A DNA stretch of 64,000 nt, taken from assembly GCA_947396885.1 (NCBI GenBank), contig OX377201.1:5442934-5506933 (forward strand), in the 5' to 3' direction. Numbering within the stretch: position 1 is the stretch's first letter; every line of letters starts with the position of its first letter. Of the stretch, positions 1 to 11,588 are shown piece after piece. A program made the translations under genes and the position numbers. This DNA is from Heligmosomoides polygyrus polygyrus (taxonomy: Eukaryota > Nematoda > Chromadorea > Rhabditida > Heligmosomidae). Under the pieces are notes generated by a model, which worked only from the letters and a program-made list of their open reading frames with translations, was not told where the DNA came from and searched no databases.

Positions 1-132
1 GCTGGCTTCCGCATGTCATTATATAGCCAAATACGCATTCAACTCGCCTCCACGATCTCCCGTAGAAGTAGAATGCGTGGCGCATCCCAAAAGGGATTGA
101 GTAACGCCGTCCTTTACCCTTTATCCTTTTAC
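1..132 (+). repeat. SINE-1 copy, 3' part
   Basis: Matches the 3' half of the full SINE at 61681-61985, from gtcattatatagcc through gaatgcgtggcgcatccc to the ctttatcctttt tail. The 5' part lies outside the window. Confidence 0.75.
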
Positions 133-407
133 TGTTGGCCGATCTGGTCGGTACAAAAAAATTGATTACAACAATTGAGAAAGTTCAACAAAATTTCACA
201 TATCGTCCATTCAGTCGTTGGGTTAACGGACTTTGCGCACGAGCAACGACTACCCCAACTTGACTCCGAGTCTTCAGAATTCAGATCAAATATTACAGAT
301 CTTGCAGCAATGTAAAGATTGACTAAAAATGCGATCATGAGATCAGCCTTAGTATCTCTGATTGTTTAAAATTTCCAGGAATTGCTATTGATAGAGGACA
401 TCCATAT

Positions 408-2170
408 CAGGGATGAGCGGATAAACAAATTTTGAAAACCCGGATAACGGATAACGGACAATTTTGCCTAAAATGGCCGGTTAACGGAAAAACGGATTGC
501 GAACAAACAATAAAAATTAAAACTACTTTTAAACCAATCTTTCTCCAATAATACGTCGGGGTTTGTAACACTGTCCTCTTCAAATGCCAAATAAGCCATA
601 TTTACCGTTCTTGTTGGTGTTTTCTTCGCGACGAGTGTTAGTGCAGTCGGAGGAGCGCGAACTGGTGCAGGCACTCCGTCTCCGACTCAACGTTCTTGTT
701 TCGGATTTCCCGCCCAGGTCAATAAAGCTTTCCTTACTTTCGGACTAGGTGACTTGGTACGAGGATTTTCCGATAAGGTTAATGCACTGTACTGTCCCAT
801 TGGCTGTTCACCGCAAGTCATTCGACGTATCTAAACCGTCTCCACAATATCCCGTAGGAGTGAGTGGTGCATCCCACAAATGAATTTACTAACATCATTC
901 TGTATCCTATACTCTTGTTTTTCAGTTGCAATGAAGTCACTAGTAAAGATCCTACGGATTTTCTGGGCCTAGGTGGAGCAGTTATTAGAAGAAGTCGCTT
1001 TTTGTATACCCTTTAATCAGTTCTAATCCTAATTCTTGCCTAGATCGAACGAAGCCCTCTCTTTTGCCTCGGAGAAGGTAAATTGCTTTAAGGTGCATTT
1101 GACAAGAATTGTAGTATATCCATCAAGTTGGGGTACAAACGCTGTTGAACAATCTTCTCTCGGCTGCCGCAAGCATCTTCTTCAGAGCCTGGATAAGATC
1201 AGAAAAGAGAGGAATCGCTAATCCCATGATCAATTCAAGTAAAGTAGTTTCATACTGATGGGAAAATAAGATGAAAGAGGCGCTGGAGAACGAAGCTGTC
1301 CTCGCAGACGGGGGAGACCTAGTAAACATCTTTGCATAGAAATAGATGTGACTCGTGCACCCCATGCACTGACATCGGTACTCATCCAAGGCGGTTGGGT
1401 TATTTTGCTCCTCCTCTTTCATTTTGTTCTTTAATTAGCTTAAAAACCATTTCAACCGCTGTAATTCTTCGATGAGTACTCCCTGAGCTCTGCCTGCCTT
1501 TTCTAGACTCTGAAGGGGTTGCGCCAAAACATCAGCCCAATTAGTAAGTTTTTATACCAGCACTGGACCCTCAACCCACCGGCAGCTACTTCTACTGTTC
1601 AACAGCTACCCGTAAACCTACAGACGAATCCAAATTTATTTGTAAATATAAAAGTACTGGCTTTTCATCGACCAGTCACTCGAAGTCATGCATACGCTAA
1701 ACATAGTTTAAAAAGCTAAAAAATCGTGTCAAAGTTAAGATCTGGCACTTCCTTGAAACGAAGTGATTCGTATGAACGTTTACCCCTTTCTCCTCTGAAT
1801 AAGTGGTTTCATCCCGATCGTACATTATGCTAACAGGAATTTTGGTAAAAAAAATCTCGCAGATACATAGACATAAGCAAGGCAGTGTTCTGCGTTTTAA
1901 AACGCGCTATCAGCATAGTTAAGCCTAGTTATACTGTTAGGAACTAAGAGAAGACACCGACCTAGCTTGCAAACGACTATCAGTAGAAAAAAGACACATC
2001 GATTTTTTAAAAATTCCCTCATATTTAACTAAGTAATCATAAGCGTGCCAGATTTTGTTGTTCGTTTTCCGGCCAAAAATTTCCGGATAACGAACAACAA
2101 AACGGCTAGGCCGAAACCCGACGGAAACCGGATAACGGATAACGGATAGCGGATAATCCGCTTATCCCTA
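408..2170. mobile_element. hAT-like non-autonomous element (1.76 kb)
   Basis: Imperfect terminal inverted repeats (CAGGGATGAGCGGAT at the left, ATCCGCTTATCCCTA at the right) are flanked by an identical 8-bp duplication, ATCCATAT, at 400-407 and 2171-2178. An 8-bp duplication and CAGGG/TAGGG-like ends are typical of hAT elements. Subterminal GGATAACGGATAAC repeats occur at both ends. No transposase frame is visible. A SINE-1 copy lies inside. Confidence 0.72.
640..915 (+). repeat. SINE-1 copy nested in the hAT-like element
   Basis: Diverged copy: agtgcagtcggaggagcgcg, a B-box-like gtttcggatttcccgcccagg, then ttcaccgcaagtcattcg and gtggtgcatccc. Same orientation as 61681-61985. Confidence 0.6.
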
Positions 2171-2699
2171 ATCCATATCGAGTAAGACCTGACAAACCAA
2201 ATACGACTCAGTGCAAAAATTCACTCCATGTAAGAAGCGTAGCTCTATAGAACAGTTTGAACAGCGACCATTTCATATACATTAACTCCCATGAATTCCA
2301 GACTTATCTTGCGCAGATACCACAGGGTGATAGCCCCACATTTTGTACATATCTTTCTGTCAGTGTTATAAATTTTAATGTATGTTCGATTTTCCTCTCG
2401 CTACGGTTTTTCTCAAGATGTCAGACCATCGCACTGCGATTTTGGAGCTCCATCGCTAAGGAAAGCAGCAATACGACATCCTTTACCTGCTCACTCGACT
2501 GTCTCCGCAGAAACTCGCTGATATAAGGAGCTTGGACATGAAGGTGAGCGTCCAGCACAAGAAAGAAATCGTACTGTGAATACGCCGCCGATCCGGAAAA
2601 TCATCGAAAAGCGAAAGTCCCAAATTTGAGGGCCTCCTGAGAAAGATCGCCGACATCGCTGTCATTTTCACATCGATGCATCGAATAGCCAGAAAGAAA

Positions 2700-2950
2700 C
2701 GCTTATTCAAGCCCTACAATTTCTATAAAATCGATGTCGTAGAGGCGATGTTGGTCATAAAATGACTTGCGATGGCCAAGCGAAGAACAAGTCGGCGCTT
2801 TATCCTTCCCAGACAAGTCTGGTACAAATTCTCCGACCCTGGAGGGATGGAAGGTTTGGTTGGCCTGGGCGGAAACCGAACCAGTAACTTGGTATTGGGT
2901 GCACGCAACAGTCGGCATGCACCTCCTCCGACTGTGCTACACGATTTCCC
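2700..2950 (-). repeat. SINE-1 copy
   Basis: Minus-orientation copy. Shows aatgacttgcgatggcca, tttatccttcccagacaag, the ctggagggatggaag block, the reversed B-box (gcggaaaccgaaccag) and the reversed gcgcag-like start near 2940. Confidence 0.75.
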
Positions 2951-3099
2951 CAATTATGCCTTTAGAAATAAAGTGCTAAGGTTATTGTTAATGGGTACCA
3001 GCTTGCTTCTTCTTCTTGCATTTTATGTAGATGTGTAGAACCTACTTTCAACCACTATATGGAGAAGGAAACTAAAATCGTTAGAAATGCTTAAGAATA

Positions 3100-3962
3100 C
3101 CAGGCTGTCCAATAATTCCTGTCCGAAAATTTTCAAAATTCTATAATTTTCCTTAGAAGGGTTATAATATCAGGCAAGTTTAAAAACCTTCTAGAAGGTT
3201 CTCCAGAGTTCCACGCTAGTGGTATATAAGGCGCAGTCGCCGCGTCTAGCTACCAGTACAAGCTAAAATGGACCAAGGTCGAATTCGTACGTTCGTGTAC
3301 TACGAGTGTCGTCCGCATCGCAAGGAGTTTCTCGAGGACCTGGTCACTGGGAAGGAGAGCTGGGTCCTCTACGACAACGTCGCCCGCCGTCCCGTCTGGA
3401 AAAGAGCCGCCGACGACGCCGAAAGCCGACCTCCACCCGCTGAAGATCATCCTCTGCTGCTGGTGGCACGCCAAGGGCATGCTGTACTTCGAGCTGCTCC
3501 CGCAAGGCAGAACGGTCACCGCCTCCATCTACACCGATCAGCTCGAGAAACTAGCCGCCGCCATACGAGAAAAGCGTCCCCGACGGCCTCGGTCCACCTG
3601 CTGCACGACAACGCGCGCCCCCACGTGGCGAAGGAGACCCAGCAGAAGTTGGCGACGCTCGGCTGGGAGACGGTTGCCCATCCTCCGTATTCCCCGGACC
3701 TCGCCTCCTCCGACTACCACTTGTTCCGCCTGCTGAAGCACCATTTGGCCGGAAGAAAATTCACCAACTACGACAACCTCACATCCGACATCGCGGACTT
3801 CTTCGAGTCGCAGCCCCCGGAGTTCTGGGCGACCTGCCCAATCGATGGGCCACTGTTGTGGATACCTGTGGTGATTATATTGTTGATTAGACTTGTTTTT
3901 CAATAAAGTTGAAAAAAATAAAAACGGTGAAATTTTTGAACAAGAATTATTGGACAGCCTGG
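3100..3962 (+). mobile_element. Mariner, internally deleted (863 bp)
   Basis: Inverted ends CCAGGCTGTCCAATAATTC are flanked by TA at 3098-3099 and 3963-3964. A broken transposase frame starts at 3268 (IRTFVYYE), then jumps to EFLEDLVTGKESW, so the helix-turn-helix region is deleted. Frameshifts follow. The catalytic blocks HDNARPH and YSPDLASSDYHLF remain, with the spacing of mariner D,D34D. The first catalytic Asp position reads Glu in TGKESW. A complete mariner is about 1.3 kb. Confidence 0.88.
3268..3906 (+). pseudogene. Mariner transposase remnant
   Basis: Frame 3268-3906 carries the N-terminal IRTFVYYE, a frameshifted middle (continued in another frame as WWHAKGMLYFELLPQGRTV at about 3460-3540) and the C-terminal catalytic blocks HLLHDNARPH and HPPYSPDLASSDYHLF. 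At least two frameshifts and a large internal deletion make it inactive. Confidence 0.85.
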
Positions 3963-4404
3963 TAATTTCGCAGGTTCGCTCTAAGTCTCGTAGTCGTTAT
4001 GCTTTGTAGACTATTTGAACGATATAATAGCGGAGCAATGATTAATCTGAAGTGGACAACTGAGTATGCCAATGACGTCAATAGTTGGCTCTATCACTCG
4101 TCACTACGTGACTGCTCCCCTTGTGGTGTAGGCGGAAATCCGTTGCATCCATAGCAAAGTCGGCAACAATTATCGTCGATGTTGCGTCGACCAACAATGC
4201 CTCATCATGTTTGTCGGGAAGCCCACAGCCCACGCGCTATCCGTTTGTTCGCAATATAGGGTTTCAGAAGACAACGCGCTTCGGAGACGACATCCACTCG
4301 GAAGTGCGGCTTAGTTGTTCTGAGCGCCAACTAGGCTTCCTTGGACGTTTAGCAGCTGAAATAGCGACAAAATGAACTAGAGAAAGTTGAGCGGGTAGTG
4401 TGGG

Positions 4405-4818
4405 TGTCCAGAAAGTATCACCTCTCGTCCCGTTTATCATCGACTTGTTTGAGCGGGCGCCAGCAGCGTTTCCATTCGTCCCTGTCGGGTGCCAGAGTGC
4501 TCCAATGGGTCCTCCTCGCTCGAGGGACACGAAGAGCGTCATAGCGGTCGTTCAGGGCCTTCACGAAGAAGTCCGACCAACGCGTTGGTGGGCGTTCTGG
4601 TGTTCTCTTGACATCCCGCGGAATCCAGTCGGTGACGGCTCTCGTCCAGGGGGCGTCTGCGAAGCGCATTGCGTGGCCGGCCCACCTAATTTTCGACAAC
4701 TTGGCCCACGCGACAGCGTCTCTGATCTTCGAACGTCGGCGAAACTCGGAACTCCGGAGGTATTCTCTCACTTGCGTGAGTCGTGTCACTCCGAGCATCT
4801 GCATGTCCAGAAAGTATC
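4405..4818 (-). mobile_element. RTE-type non-LTR retrotransposon 3' fragment with 15-bp target duplication
   Basis: The minus frame at 4830-4420 resembles the C-terminal end of RTE-clade reverse transcriptases (KIRWAGHAMRFADAPWTRAV, RPPTRWSDFF, DRDEWKRCWRPLKQVDD). TGTCCAGAAAGTATC occurs at 4405-4419 and again at 4804-4818, on both sides of the fragment, inside the left end of the host mariner. This is a 5'-truncated insertion. Confidence 0.82.
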
Positions 4819-4954
4819 TGCAGAAAATTGCGCAATACTCCAGATTTTTTCTAGAATGTTCTGAAGAGTTCAACATAAGTGCTATATAAGGGTAATATCC
4901 TGTTTTATCTGCATAACACCTCGAGTTCCGTCTTCCTTGTCTATTTCACTGTAC

Positions 4955-5924
4955 GATGGCCGAACTGTCTATCTATATTAGACGCGTACACCTTTACGAG
5001 TTCGAATCTGGGCATGGATTCGAACTCGTAAAGGAGTATGTACGCGGCGAAGGCTATCGAAACTTGTGTCTCGAAGATGAGGAATCTCGAAGATGAGCTT
5101 CGCTCTGGTCGACCGACAACGATATCTTTGGATGAACTGAGGAAAAGCATCCATATGAAGGTGTGCGTTATTTTGCTGCTGCTCTTGGCTGTTCCCTATC
5201 CACCGTGGGCAATGGACTGTGATCTCTTGGAATGGTTGAAAAGCTTGGTCAGTGGCTCCCACACGAACTGACCGACGACAACCGGCGCAGACGTCTGGAC
5301 ATATGCACTCAGCTGCTCTCCCGAAGTCGCACCTTCAACTGGCTGGACACCATCGTCAAAGGAGACGAAAAATGGTTCCTCTAGTCAACCGCAGTCGTAA
5401 GCGTGCCTGGTGCCAACGTGATGAGGTGCCGAAATCTTTCGTAAACGGTGAAATTCATGCGAGGAAAGTCATGCTGGGCGTCTGTGGGAGTTTATGGGAT
5501 CTTCCATTTCGAGGTGCTGCCTGACAGCACGACTGCCACTGCCGAGGTCTACGCTACCCAACTGCAGAGACTGGCCAACAAGATGCGCAAGGAACAGCCC
5601 AGGCTTGACAACGTTCGCTTGCTGCACGATAACGCGCGCCCACACCTCGCGAAGACGACTTCTCAGGGAATTCTAGAACTCGGATGGGAAGTTCTTACGC
5701 ACCCATCGCACAGCCTAGATCAGGCACCAGGATTCTACCACCTTTTTCGATCACTTCAGCATTATCTGAAAGGGAAGCGTTATGAAGACCGTGACCACCT
5801 CGAGAATGACCTCCGAGCTTTTTTCGTCTCTAAGTCGCCGGATTTCTACACCAGAGGAATTCGAAGTCTTCTGGAACATTGGCGGAGGGTAGTTGATGTT
5901 GATGGAAATTATTTGGTTAATTAA
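4955..5924 (+). pseudogene. Mariner transposase pseudogene
   Basis: Begins MAELSIYIRRVHLYEF and shows LTDDNRRRRLDICTQLLSR, TIVKGDEKWFL (first catalytic Asp), RLLHDNARPHLAK (second) and a diverged third block (SLDQAPGFYHLF). Stops interrupt it near 5130, 5220, 5383 and 5440. A different lineage from the copy at 3100. Confidence 0.85.
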
Positions 5925-6184
5925 TAAAATGTTGGTAAGAAATTGTATTGTTTTGAAGCAATTGTGGTATTTTTGCGAAAACTTTCTGGACACCTATTAA
6001 AATGGAGATTTTTCCTACAAAATAGGGTTTTATTTGTGTAAAGTTGTGCTCAAATTTTTAACAAATCAATATTGTTTCGGCAGAAAGAACATTTGTATTT
6101 ATAAAAATAAGTTCTGGCCTCCATCAAATGAGAATTATATGTGAGCCGGCCACCTAATGCGTTGGCTATACTATGTATACTATA

Positions 6185-6880
6185 CCATGCTTCAGCGTGA
6201 GTAGGCGCATCACATCGAGCATCGGCGGACATTGTTGGTGTTAGGTTTTAGAAAACCTTCAACAGACCTCTGATTTCTAGGTGACAGGCAAATATGAGGG
6301 AGGGAGTAGTTTAAGTTAATTTGCGGGATTCACAGACCTCGTTTCTCATTTTAACCATCTCCGACGTCATATCCTGGTCTCTTTTGAAAGTAGGATAGTT
6401 TTTCCCGAGGTCATTGGTCCATGTAGGGGAACAAACTGTGAGGAGCCTGTCGCTTTTATACGCCGCCCGGTGCCCAGTGCTGCTTCATGCACTTTGTGAC
6501 TGTGTATCACTGATGTGAAAAATTAGGCAAAAAACGTCTGAAAATGGAGTAGACGTCAGAATCCCCCAAATCTCTTGAAATTGAAATGCAAAAGTGCACC
6601 GACGCAGAGGAGCCGAACTCCTGACCTCTCTCGCATGAGTCAACCCTCTACCCACCTGCGCTCCGAGCCACTCGCTGCAGAAGCATCGCGGGCATACAAG
6701 ACCCCAGACTCGTGGTGCGCCGCATTCCATTGTAACTTCAAGTTCCCCCTACTCCTTGGGTTTAACGACTTCGCAAAAAAACACACAAGCCAACTGAGGG
6801 GTGGGGATTCTCCCTATATCACTTCCCCCCCCCCCCCCGTCCCGTTCAGCCGCACTTCAGGCTCCTCCCTTGTAAGACGG
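6185..6880 (+). repeat. Long-TIR element F, truncated copy
   Basis: From gcttcagcgtgagtagg to the C-run near 6827 and cttcaggctcctcccttgt, it matches the right half of the element at 11962-13350, including gacattgttggtgttagg and catgagtcaaccctctac. The left half is missing. Confidence 0.75.
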
Positions 6881-7076
6881 GTAGGATATTCTTCTCTAAT
6901 CTTCTCCAGTTTTCCATGTCGATTGCAAGGTAGACCATGCTGTCCACTCTTTGGTTCTGATCTGATTCAATGATTCTTCCCAAATAAACCGCTGGCAATA
7001 CTACACCCTGCAGAAATATAACCATTGCTTCAGACGAAAACGGAGAAGAAGCTACAAAGACGGTTAGCGACACCTG

Positions 7077-7216
7077 GGGACGGATTCATCAACCACCTAC
7101 TGCCTTCTTACAGTGAAAATACCGTCAAATCCCCTGATATAACAGTCATCAGCATCAGTATTAGGCGGTATTTTCACCGTTAGAGGGCAATAAGCGGTGA
7201 TGAATCTGGCCTCGGT
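7077..7216. repeat. MITE family A (attcatcaac termini), palindromic
   Basis: Inverted ends GGATTCATCAACCAC and reverse gtgatgaatctgg. The interior holds an inverted pair around gaaaataccgtcaaat. About 140 bp, non-coding. Confidence 0.75.
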
Positions 7217-7307
7217 GATCATCGCCTGCGTAGGCCTGACGAACGATGAACGTTGGGCGAGGGACGAAGACTTCATTTGCCCTCACAGTATCCACCTCAG
7301 AGAATTA

Positions 7308-7432
7308 AGGCCCTGTTCATACTTCGCGACAGCAGCGACAAGAGCTCCGCGTGCGGAAGTATGAACGGGCGACAAGAGCGACCGGAGCAACAAGAGCGAC
7401 TTGTGCGACGGACGTAGTGTGGTGTACGTAAT
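7308..7432. repeat. MITE family C, partial
   Basis: ggccctgttcatacttcgcg, repeated gcgacaagagcgac motifs, then gacgtagtgtggtgtacgta, as in the complete copy at 10593-10799. The right terminus is not visible. Confidence 0.6.
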
Positions 7433-8235
7433 TGCACCATAACGTCTAATTCGCGGTTACAGGGCAAAGGACAACCATGACTCATGTTTTCGCCGATTCG
7501 TCGCGCCGTCGGCGCTCTCCGTACTAGAGATTCTCCTCGCATAGCCCCTACGTCTCTTCTTGCCCGCGCTATAGTGCAGACAGCGGAGCACGTCGGTGCT
7601 AGAGGGCGGGGTAGTGTTCTTCCCCCCAGCACGCAGGAGGGTGGCGCCAATTGCGCGAGGAGTGCCCATCGCGGACGAGTTCACGCGGCAGGCGCTCGGC
7701 TCTGACGTGATTACGGAGTTCCCCATGAAGTCAGCGCGAGGCGAACGAACGTGATCGTTATTGCTCGGAATGTGGAGATCAACGGGAGGGTTTCGCCGTG
7801 ATTTATAAGAGGCTGGAGTAGTGCGCTATGCTATACAGACCTACCACTGGTTTCTGTGCATTGTATGTGAGGTTTTACTTTTCAGAGAACAGTGTTTAGT
7901 TAATCTACGCGTTAAGGTTTTCTTAGGGAAGGCAAATCTGGAAGAGCTCAACTCAATTTGGATCCACACACAGAATTTATATTTCAAGGTGCCAAATCGA
8001 TTGCTGGGCCTTTTATCAATCCTCACCTCACGCTTTTCCTACTAGTCATTTAGTCCCTATAGGGTGAAAGAGGTAGGAGAGAAGAGCTTACTATCTTTTT
8101 TACTTCAGAATATTGAGAGTATAAAAATTGTTGTATATCGTAATTGTAGGAGTACACCAAAATTTGTTGAATAAGGGAATCTGACAGCTATGAAAAAGAA
8201 ATAGTCCTTTTAAATTAGGAACGTTCCCCATAATG

Positions 8236-8440
8236 TTAAGGATAAAGGACGGCGTCAGTCAATCCTGATTTGGGATGCTTACGCATTCTACTTCTACGGG
8301 ATGTCGTGGAGGCGATTTGAATATGTATTTGGACTATACAATGACTCTCCGTGGTCTCCTATGGACAAGTCAGTGTTTAATCCAAGACAAGTCTGGTATC
8401 AAGCCGCCGAGCTCAGAGCAATGATAAGGTTGACATGTAT
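8236..8440 (-). repeat. SINE-1 copy, 3' part
   Basis: Reverse-orientation match: aaggataaaggacggcgt, tgggatgcttacgcattc, tctacgggatgtcgtggagg, atccaagacaagtctggtat. Confidence 0.75.
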
Positions 8441-8689
8441 GGATGGGTCATGATGCAATAATCTCGATTTGATGACATCTGCACGACATTTTTCGTCTAC
8501 TGCGACTGTGCTACTGGACGCACTTACGACTGAACGGCGAGCAATAGCTTTTTAGTCATGCGCTGCTTGTAGCATCTGAAATTGAAAAATTAGCTGCGAA
8601 GATTTACATACTCCAACTGTAATGGTCGCTGTCGCTAGCAACTATGAACAAAACTGGAGCGACGAGAGGGATACTATGAACAGATTTGA

Positions 8690-9010
8690 CGGCGATCACT
8701 CCGTTTAAGTTTTTCATGACGAACACACCCCTAGGTTTAACTCCTAGGAAACGTTCTGGGACACGCCCTCTGAATTTCAACGCGTGGAGGTCGGCGTCTG
8801 CGACACGTCTTCTGAATCCCAGCGCGTGGCGAACGACGTCTGTGACACGTCTTCTAAGTTCCGACGCACGTTGCATGACGTCCTCGACACCTCTTCTGAA
8901 TCTCCCGGCGAACGTCGGACGACATCTGGGACACGTCTTTTAAATACCGACGCATAGCGAACGACGTCTGCGACACATATTCTGAATCCTGGCGCTCGTT
9001 ACGCGACATG
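8690..9010. repeat. Minisatellite, units of about 60 bp
   Basis: About five diverged direct units, each with a form of cgacgtctgcgacacgtctt, then ctgaat and a cgcgtggcgaacg-like segment. A related pair of units occurs at 51300-51400. Confidence 0.75.
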
Positions 9011-9020
9011 GGCCTACGCT

Positions 9021-9285
9021 ATTACTCCCGCGGGAGCATCCGCGGACAGGCGGAATTCGCGCCGAAATCCCTCACCTGGCCAATGGCCGCGCCCCGCCAC
9101 GCTCGCCGTCCGCTGATTGCCGCCGACAGACGACGAGAGCTGTTATACTTCCCGCCCGCGAGACGGCAGCCATTCGCGGTGCAGTGCAAGTCCCTCGGCT
9201 GTCATCCCTCGGCGCGGGAAATTTGCTCCAATGCTACGCCGACCGTCCCCGGACAGCCCCCGGATGCTCCCGCGGGAGTATAACA
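9021..9285. repeat. GC-rich MITE with inverted ends
   Basis: Termini ACTCCCGCGGGAGCATCCG and reverse cggatgctcccgcgggagt enclose about 265 bp of GC-rich non-coding DNA. Confidence 0.65.
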
Positions 9286-9394
9286 TAGGCCATAGGCCAT
9301 GAGCGACACGCCTTTCGCACCCGAACGCCTATTGCACGACGTCTATGAAAGGCCTTGGACAGCTAGAGAGACGAAACTGCTCATTGTTGTGCTC

Positions 9395-9520
9395 GGGCCG
9401 AGCGTATGCTCGTGTTCCCCCGTTGGGGGAGAATCAGTCGATATCAGCATATCTCATCACACCCCGATCCCCCATCGGGGGAGACTCGGGGTAGACGAGC
9501 ATACGGCCCCCGTTCTTCCC
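9395..9520. repeat. Imperfect palindrome
   Basis: gagcgtatgctcgtgttccc on the left pairs with gacgagcatacgg on the right. Inner arms ccccgttgggggagaatc and cccccatcgggggag pair as well. No coding signal. Confidence 0.5.
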
Positions 9521-10592
9521 CCAGCCCTCCGAGCGCGCGAACTCGTCCGCGATGGGCGCTAATTGCGCCGCCCCTCCGCATGCTGGGGGGAAGAACGGGC
9601 CCCCTCCGTGCTAGAGCACCCTACTGGTGGGACCGAGGTTGGGTGAGTCGACCAGTGCACTTCATTAGCACTCATTTCTCAAAGGAGGAGCGTCTGCTGG
9701 AGGAGTGACATATCACCAACATCGACGAGCTCAGATTTCCACCTTTTCTGGCACAGGTTGGGTGGAAAATATCGCGTAGAGACAATGACATGTTAGTCAA
9801 CAACAATAATGGCCACTACGTGGGAGCGATGCCTCTTCCGTTTATTGGGCTTGGGAGGTGCTGTGTTCTGAGTTGAACACAACAGTGTTTATGGCCACAT
9901 GTGGAGTTCTGCTCGACTAGAAGCTTTGCTATTTTTGCGTGCTCTACGTGCATGATTGGAATTTTTCGCCGTTATTCCATGGCTTCAAGAATTCGGTGTC
10001 AGTTTTTGATTTGAGGGTGAGGAACTGTTTTCCCTTGCAAAACGGTGAATGGTCGTGCTTCTCCCGCTCCTTGTCAAGTGAATTCCTTTTATCAGTCGAA
10101 GGAGCAAGGACTCCAACGCAACCCGCTGTGGCTGGCTATACATAAGACTAGAGAAAATGAGAGGTTATAAAGACACTGAAGTGTGTCTCCCTAATAAACC
10201 TCCAGTACTGAACTGTCATTAAGCACTAATGCTTTGCTGGAGAGAGACGGACAATAAAGAAGGTCTGAGGATGAACCGCTTCTACGCCCTCATTTCTTGG
10301 AATCATCATATTTATTCCCGTAGGAAGTAGCGGTTTCGGTGCATCTCGATTCTGACCTGCAGGAAGTCCTACTCTTTTGGAACATGGCCTTCTTGAAATT
10401 CAGTCTCCATCTACAGCAAGTTTCTGCAACAATCGGCGAGCCCCGGAAACGCAGACGACGAGCGTGTTCTCTCATTCGGGCGCTGAGTCAGCTCGCTCGC
10501 TCGTAGCGCAGCAGGAGTGTCTATTTCTCTGCGCTCTCGCCATCCCGCTGCTTTGGTTGACCTTTGCCCGTAGACGCTAATTCGCGGCCTAA
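9521..10592. other. Stretch with no recognised gene
   Basis: I see no conserved frame, RNA gene or clear transposon here apart from scattered short repeats. The short open frames have no recognisable family. Confidence 0.4.
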
Positions 10593-10799
10593 GGGCCTGT
10601 TCATACTTCGCGACAAAGCTACAAAAGCGACAAGAGCGACTGGGGCGACGGATGTAGTGTGGTGTACGTAAATAATTACGCATTTCACACAACATTCGTC
10701 GCGAACGGAGTGTGGAGTACGCAATTATTTACGTACACCACACTACATCCGTCGCCCCAGTCGCTATTGTCGCTCTTGTCGCGAAGTATGAACAGGCCC
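10593..10799. repeat. MITE family C, complete, Harbinger-like
   Basis: 207-bp palindrome with ends GGGCCTGTTCATACTTCGCG and its reverse, flanked by TAA at 10590-10592 and 10800-10802. The centre is the inverted pair tgtggtgtacgtaaataatt. A 3-bp TWA duplication fits PIF/Harbinger MITEs. Confidence 0.82.
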
Positions 10800-11006
10800 T
10801 AAAATATCAAGTGAATAGAGGTCCTCACGTCTAACTGCTCAATTGCATTAGTTTTTGGAAACTGAAACAGACAGAAGCGAACAATCATATTACCTACATC
10901 GTCAGTGTGGCACTCAAAATAGACATAAAACCACTCCTTGCCTTTGTATGAAGAACGCCAGAACAGGAATAGTTTCCTTCCAGCACTAGTGCGAGTGCAA
11001 TTACAC

Positions 11007-11184
11007 TCCGTTCGTCGCCCCAGTCGCTTCCGGCGCCGACGCGAAGTATGAACAGGCGACAAGAGCGACTGGAGCGACGACGCGCTCGAGAATGAACACT
11101 TTTCGGCGGCGCGCTCTGTTTTAATCGATTTGCATGTTTTGCACGGGCGACGAGTCGCTCTTGTCGCGAAGTATGAACAGGCCC
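11007..11184. repeat. MITE family C, rearranged copy
   Basis: Contains two gcgaagtatgaacaggc ends in the same orientation plus gcgacaagagcgac motifs. It ends GGCCC before TAA. Lies just downstream of the SET poly(A) signal. Confidence 0.6.
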
Positions 11185-11219
11185 TAAGGTGCCAGCAGTG
11201 AATTCCGTTGGTTGAAAGG

Positions 11220-11225
11220 TTTATT
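11220..11225 (-). terminator. Probable polyadenylation signal of the SET gene
   Basis: AATAAA on the minus strand, about 320 nt downstream of the SET stop codon. It is the first such hexamer I see after the stop. Confidence 0.5.
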
Positions 11226-11543
11226 TCTCAATTGAAACACTCTTCGGAGCTACAATATGAACACAAAAATAGTCAAGACGATGGATTAGAAGACATCATC
11301 CACCTCATATGAGTATCGGAATCCACGCATAGATTTTATCCATTAGCACAATGAAATCAGGTCACCCACACTATCCTATAGACCGTCTCTTCGTCTCAGC
11401 AATGTATCTCCGGCGAAAACATGACAATAACAATACCGGAGAAGTCGTCAACAACATGGCGAAACAAACAAAACAACCACAGAGTGACGGAATCCAAAGA
11501 CAGCGGCAGATGGAGGACGTATGAACTGCGGCGGGGAGCGACT

Positions 11544-11588
11544 CTAGGCGTCGTTTTCCTCGCCGTCTGAGCCTCCTTCATCATCTAC
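11544..11588 (-). CDS. spr-2: SET exon 8, acidic C-terminus and stop
   Basis: 14 codons plus TAG after a polypyrimidine acceptor (ttttttcag). Encodes [14 protein letters not shown], a short acidic tail of the kind that binds histones in this family. Confidence 0.88.
   Translation of the reverse strand, partial: VDDEGGSDGEENDA

Larger units (their letters stand above)
4403..5994 (+). mobile_element. Mariner, degenerate, carrying a nested RTE insertion
   Basis: The left end GGTGTCCAGAAAGTATC and right end (reverse) GGTGTCCAGAAAGTTTTCGC are mariner-type inverted repeats, with TA next to the right end. Without the 384-bp insert plus duplicated target, the element is about 1.2 kb. The transposase is broken by several stops and frameshifts. 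Confidence 0.8.

Noticed and set aside
3538..3903. Minus-strand ORF over the mariner
   Set aside because: Reverse shadow of the GC-rich transposase remnant.
8690..9010. CRISPR-like array
   Set aside because: Units are diverged direct repeats without unique spacers, in a eukaryotic genome. A minisatellite.
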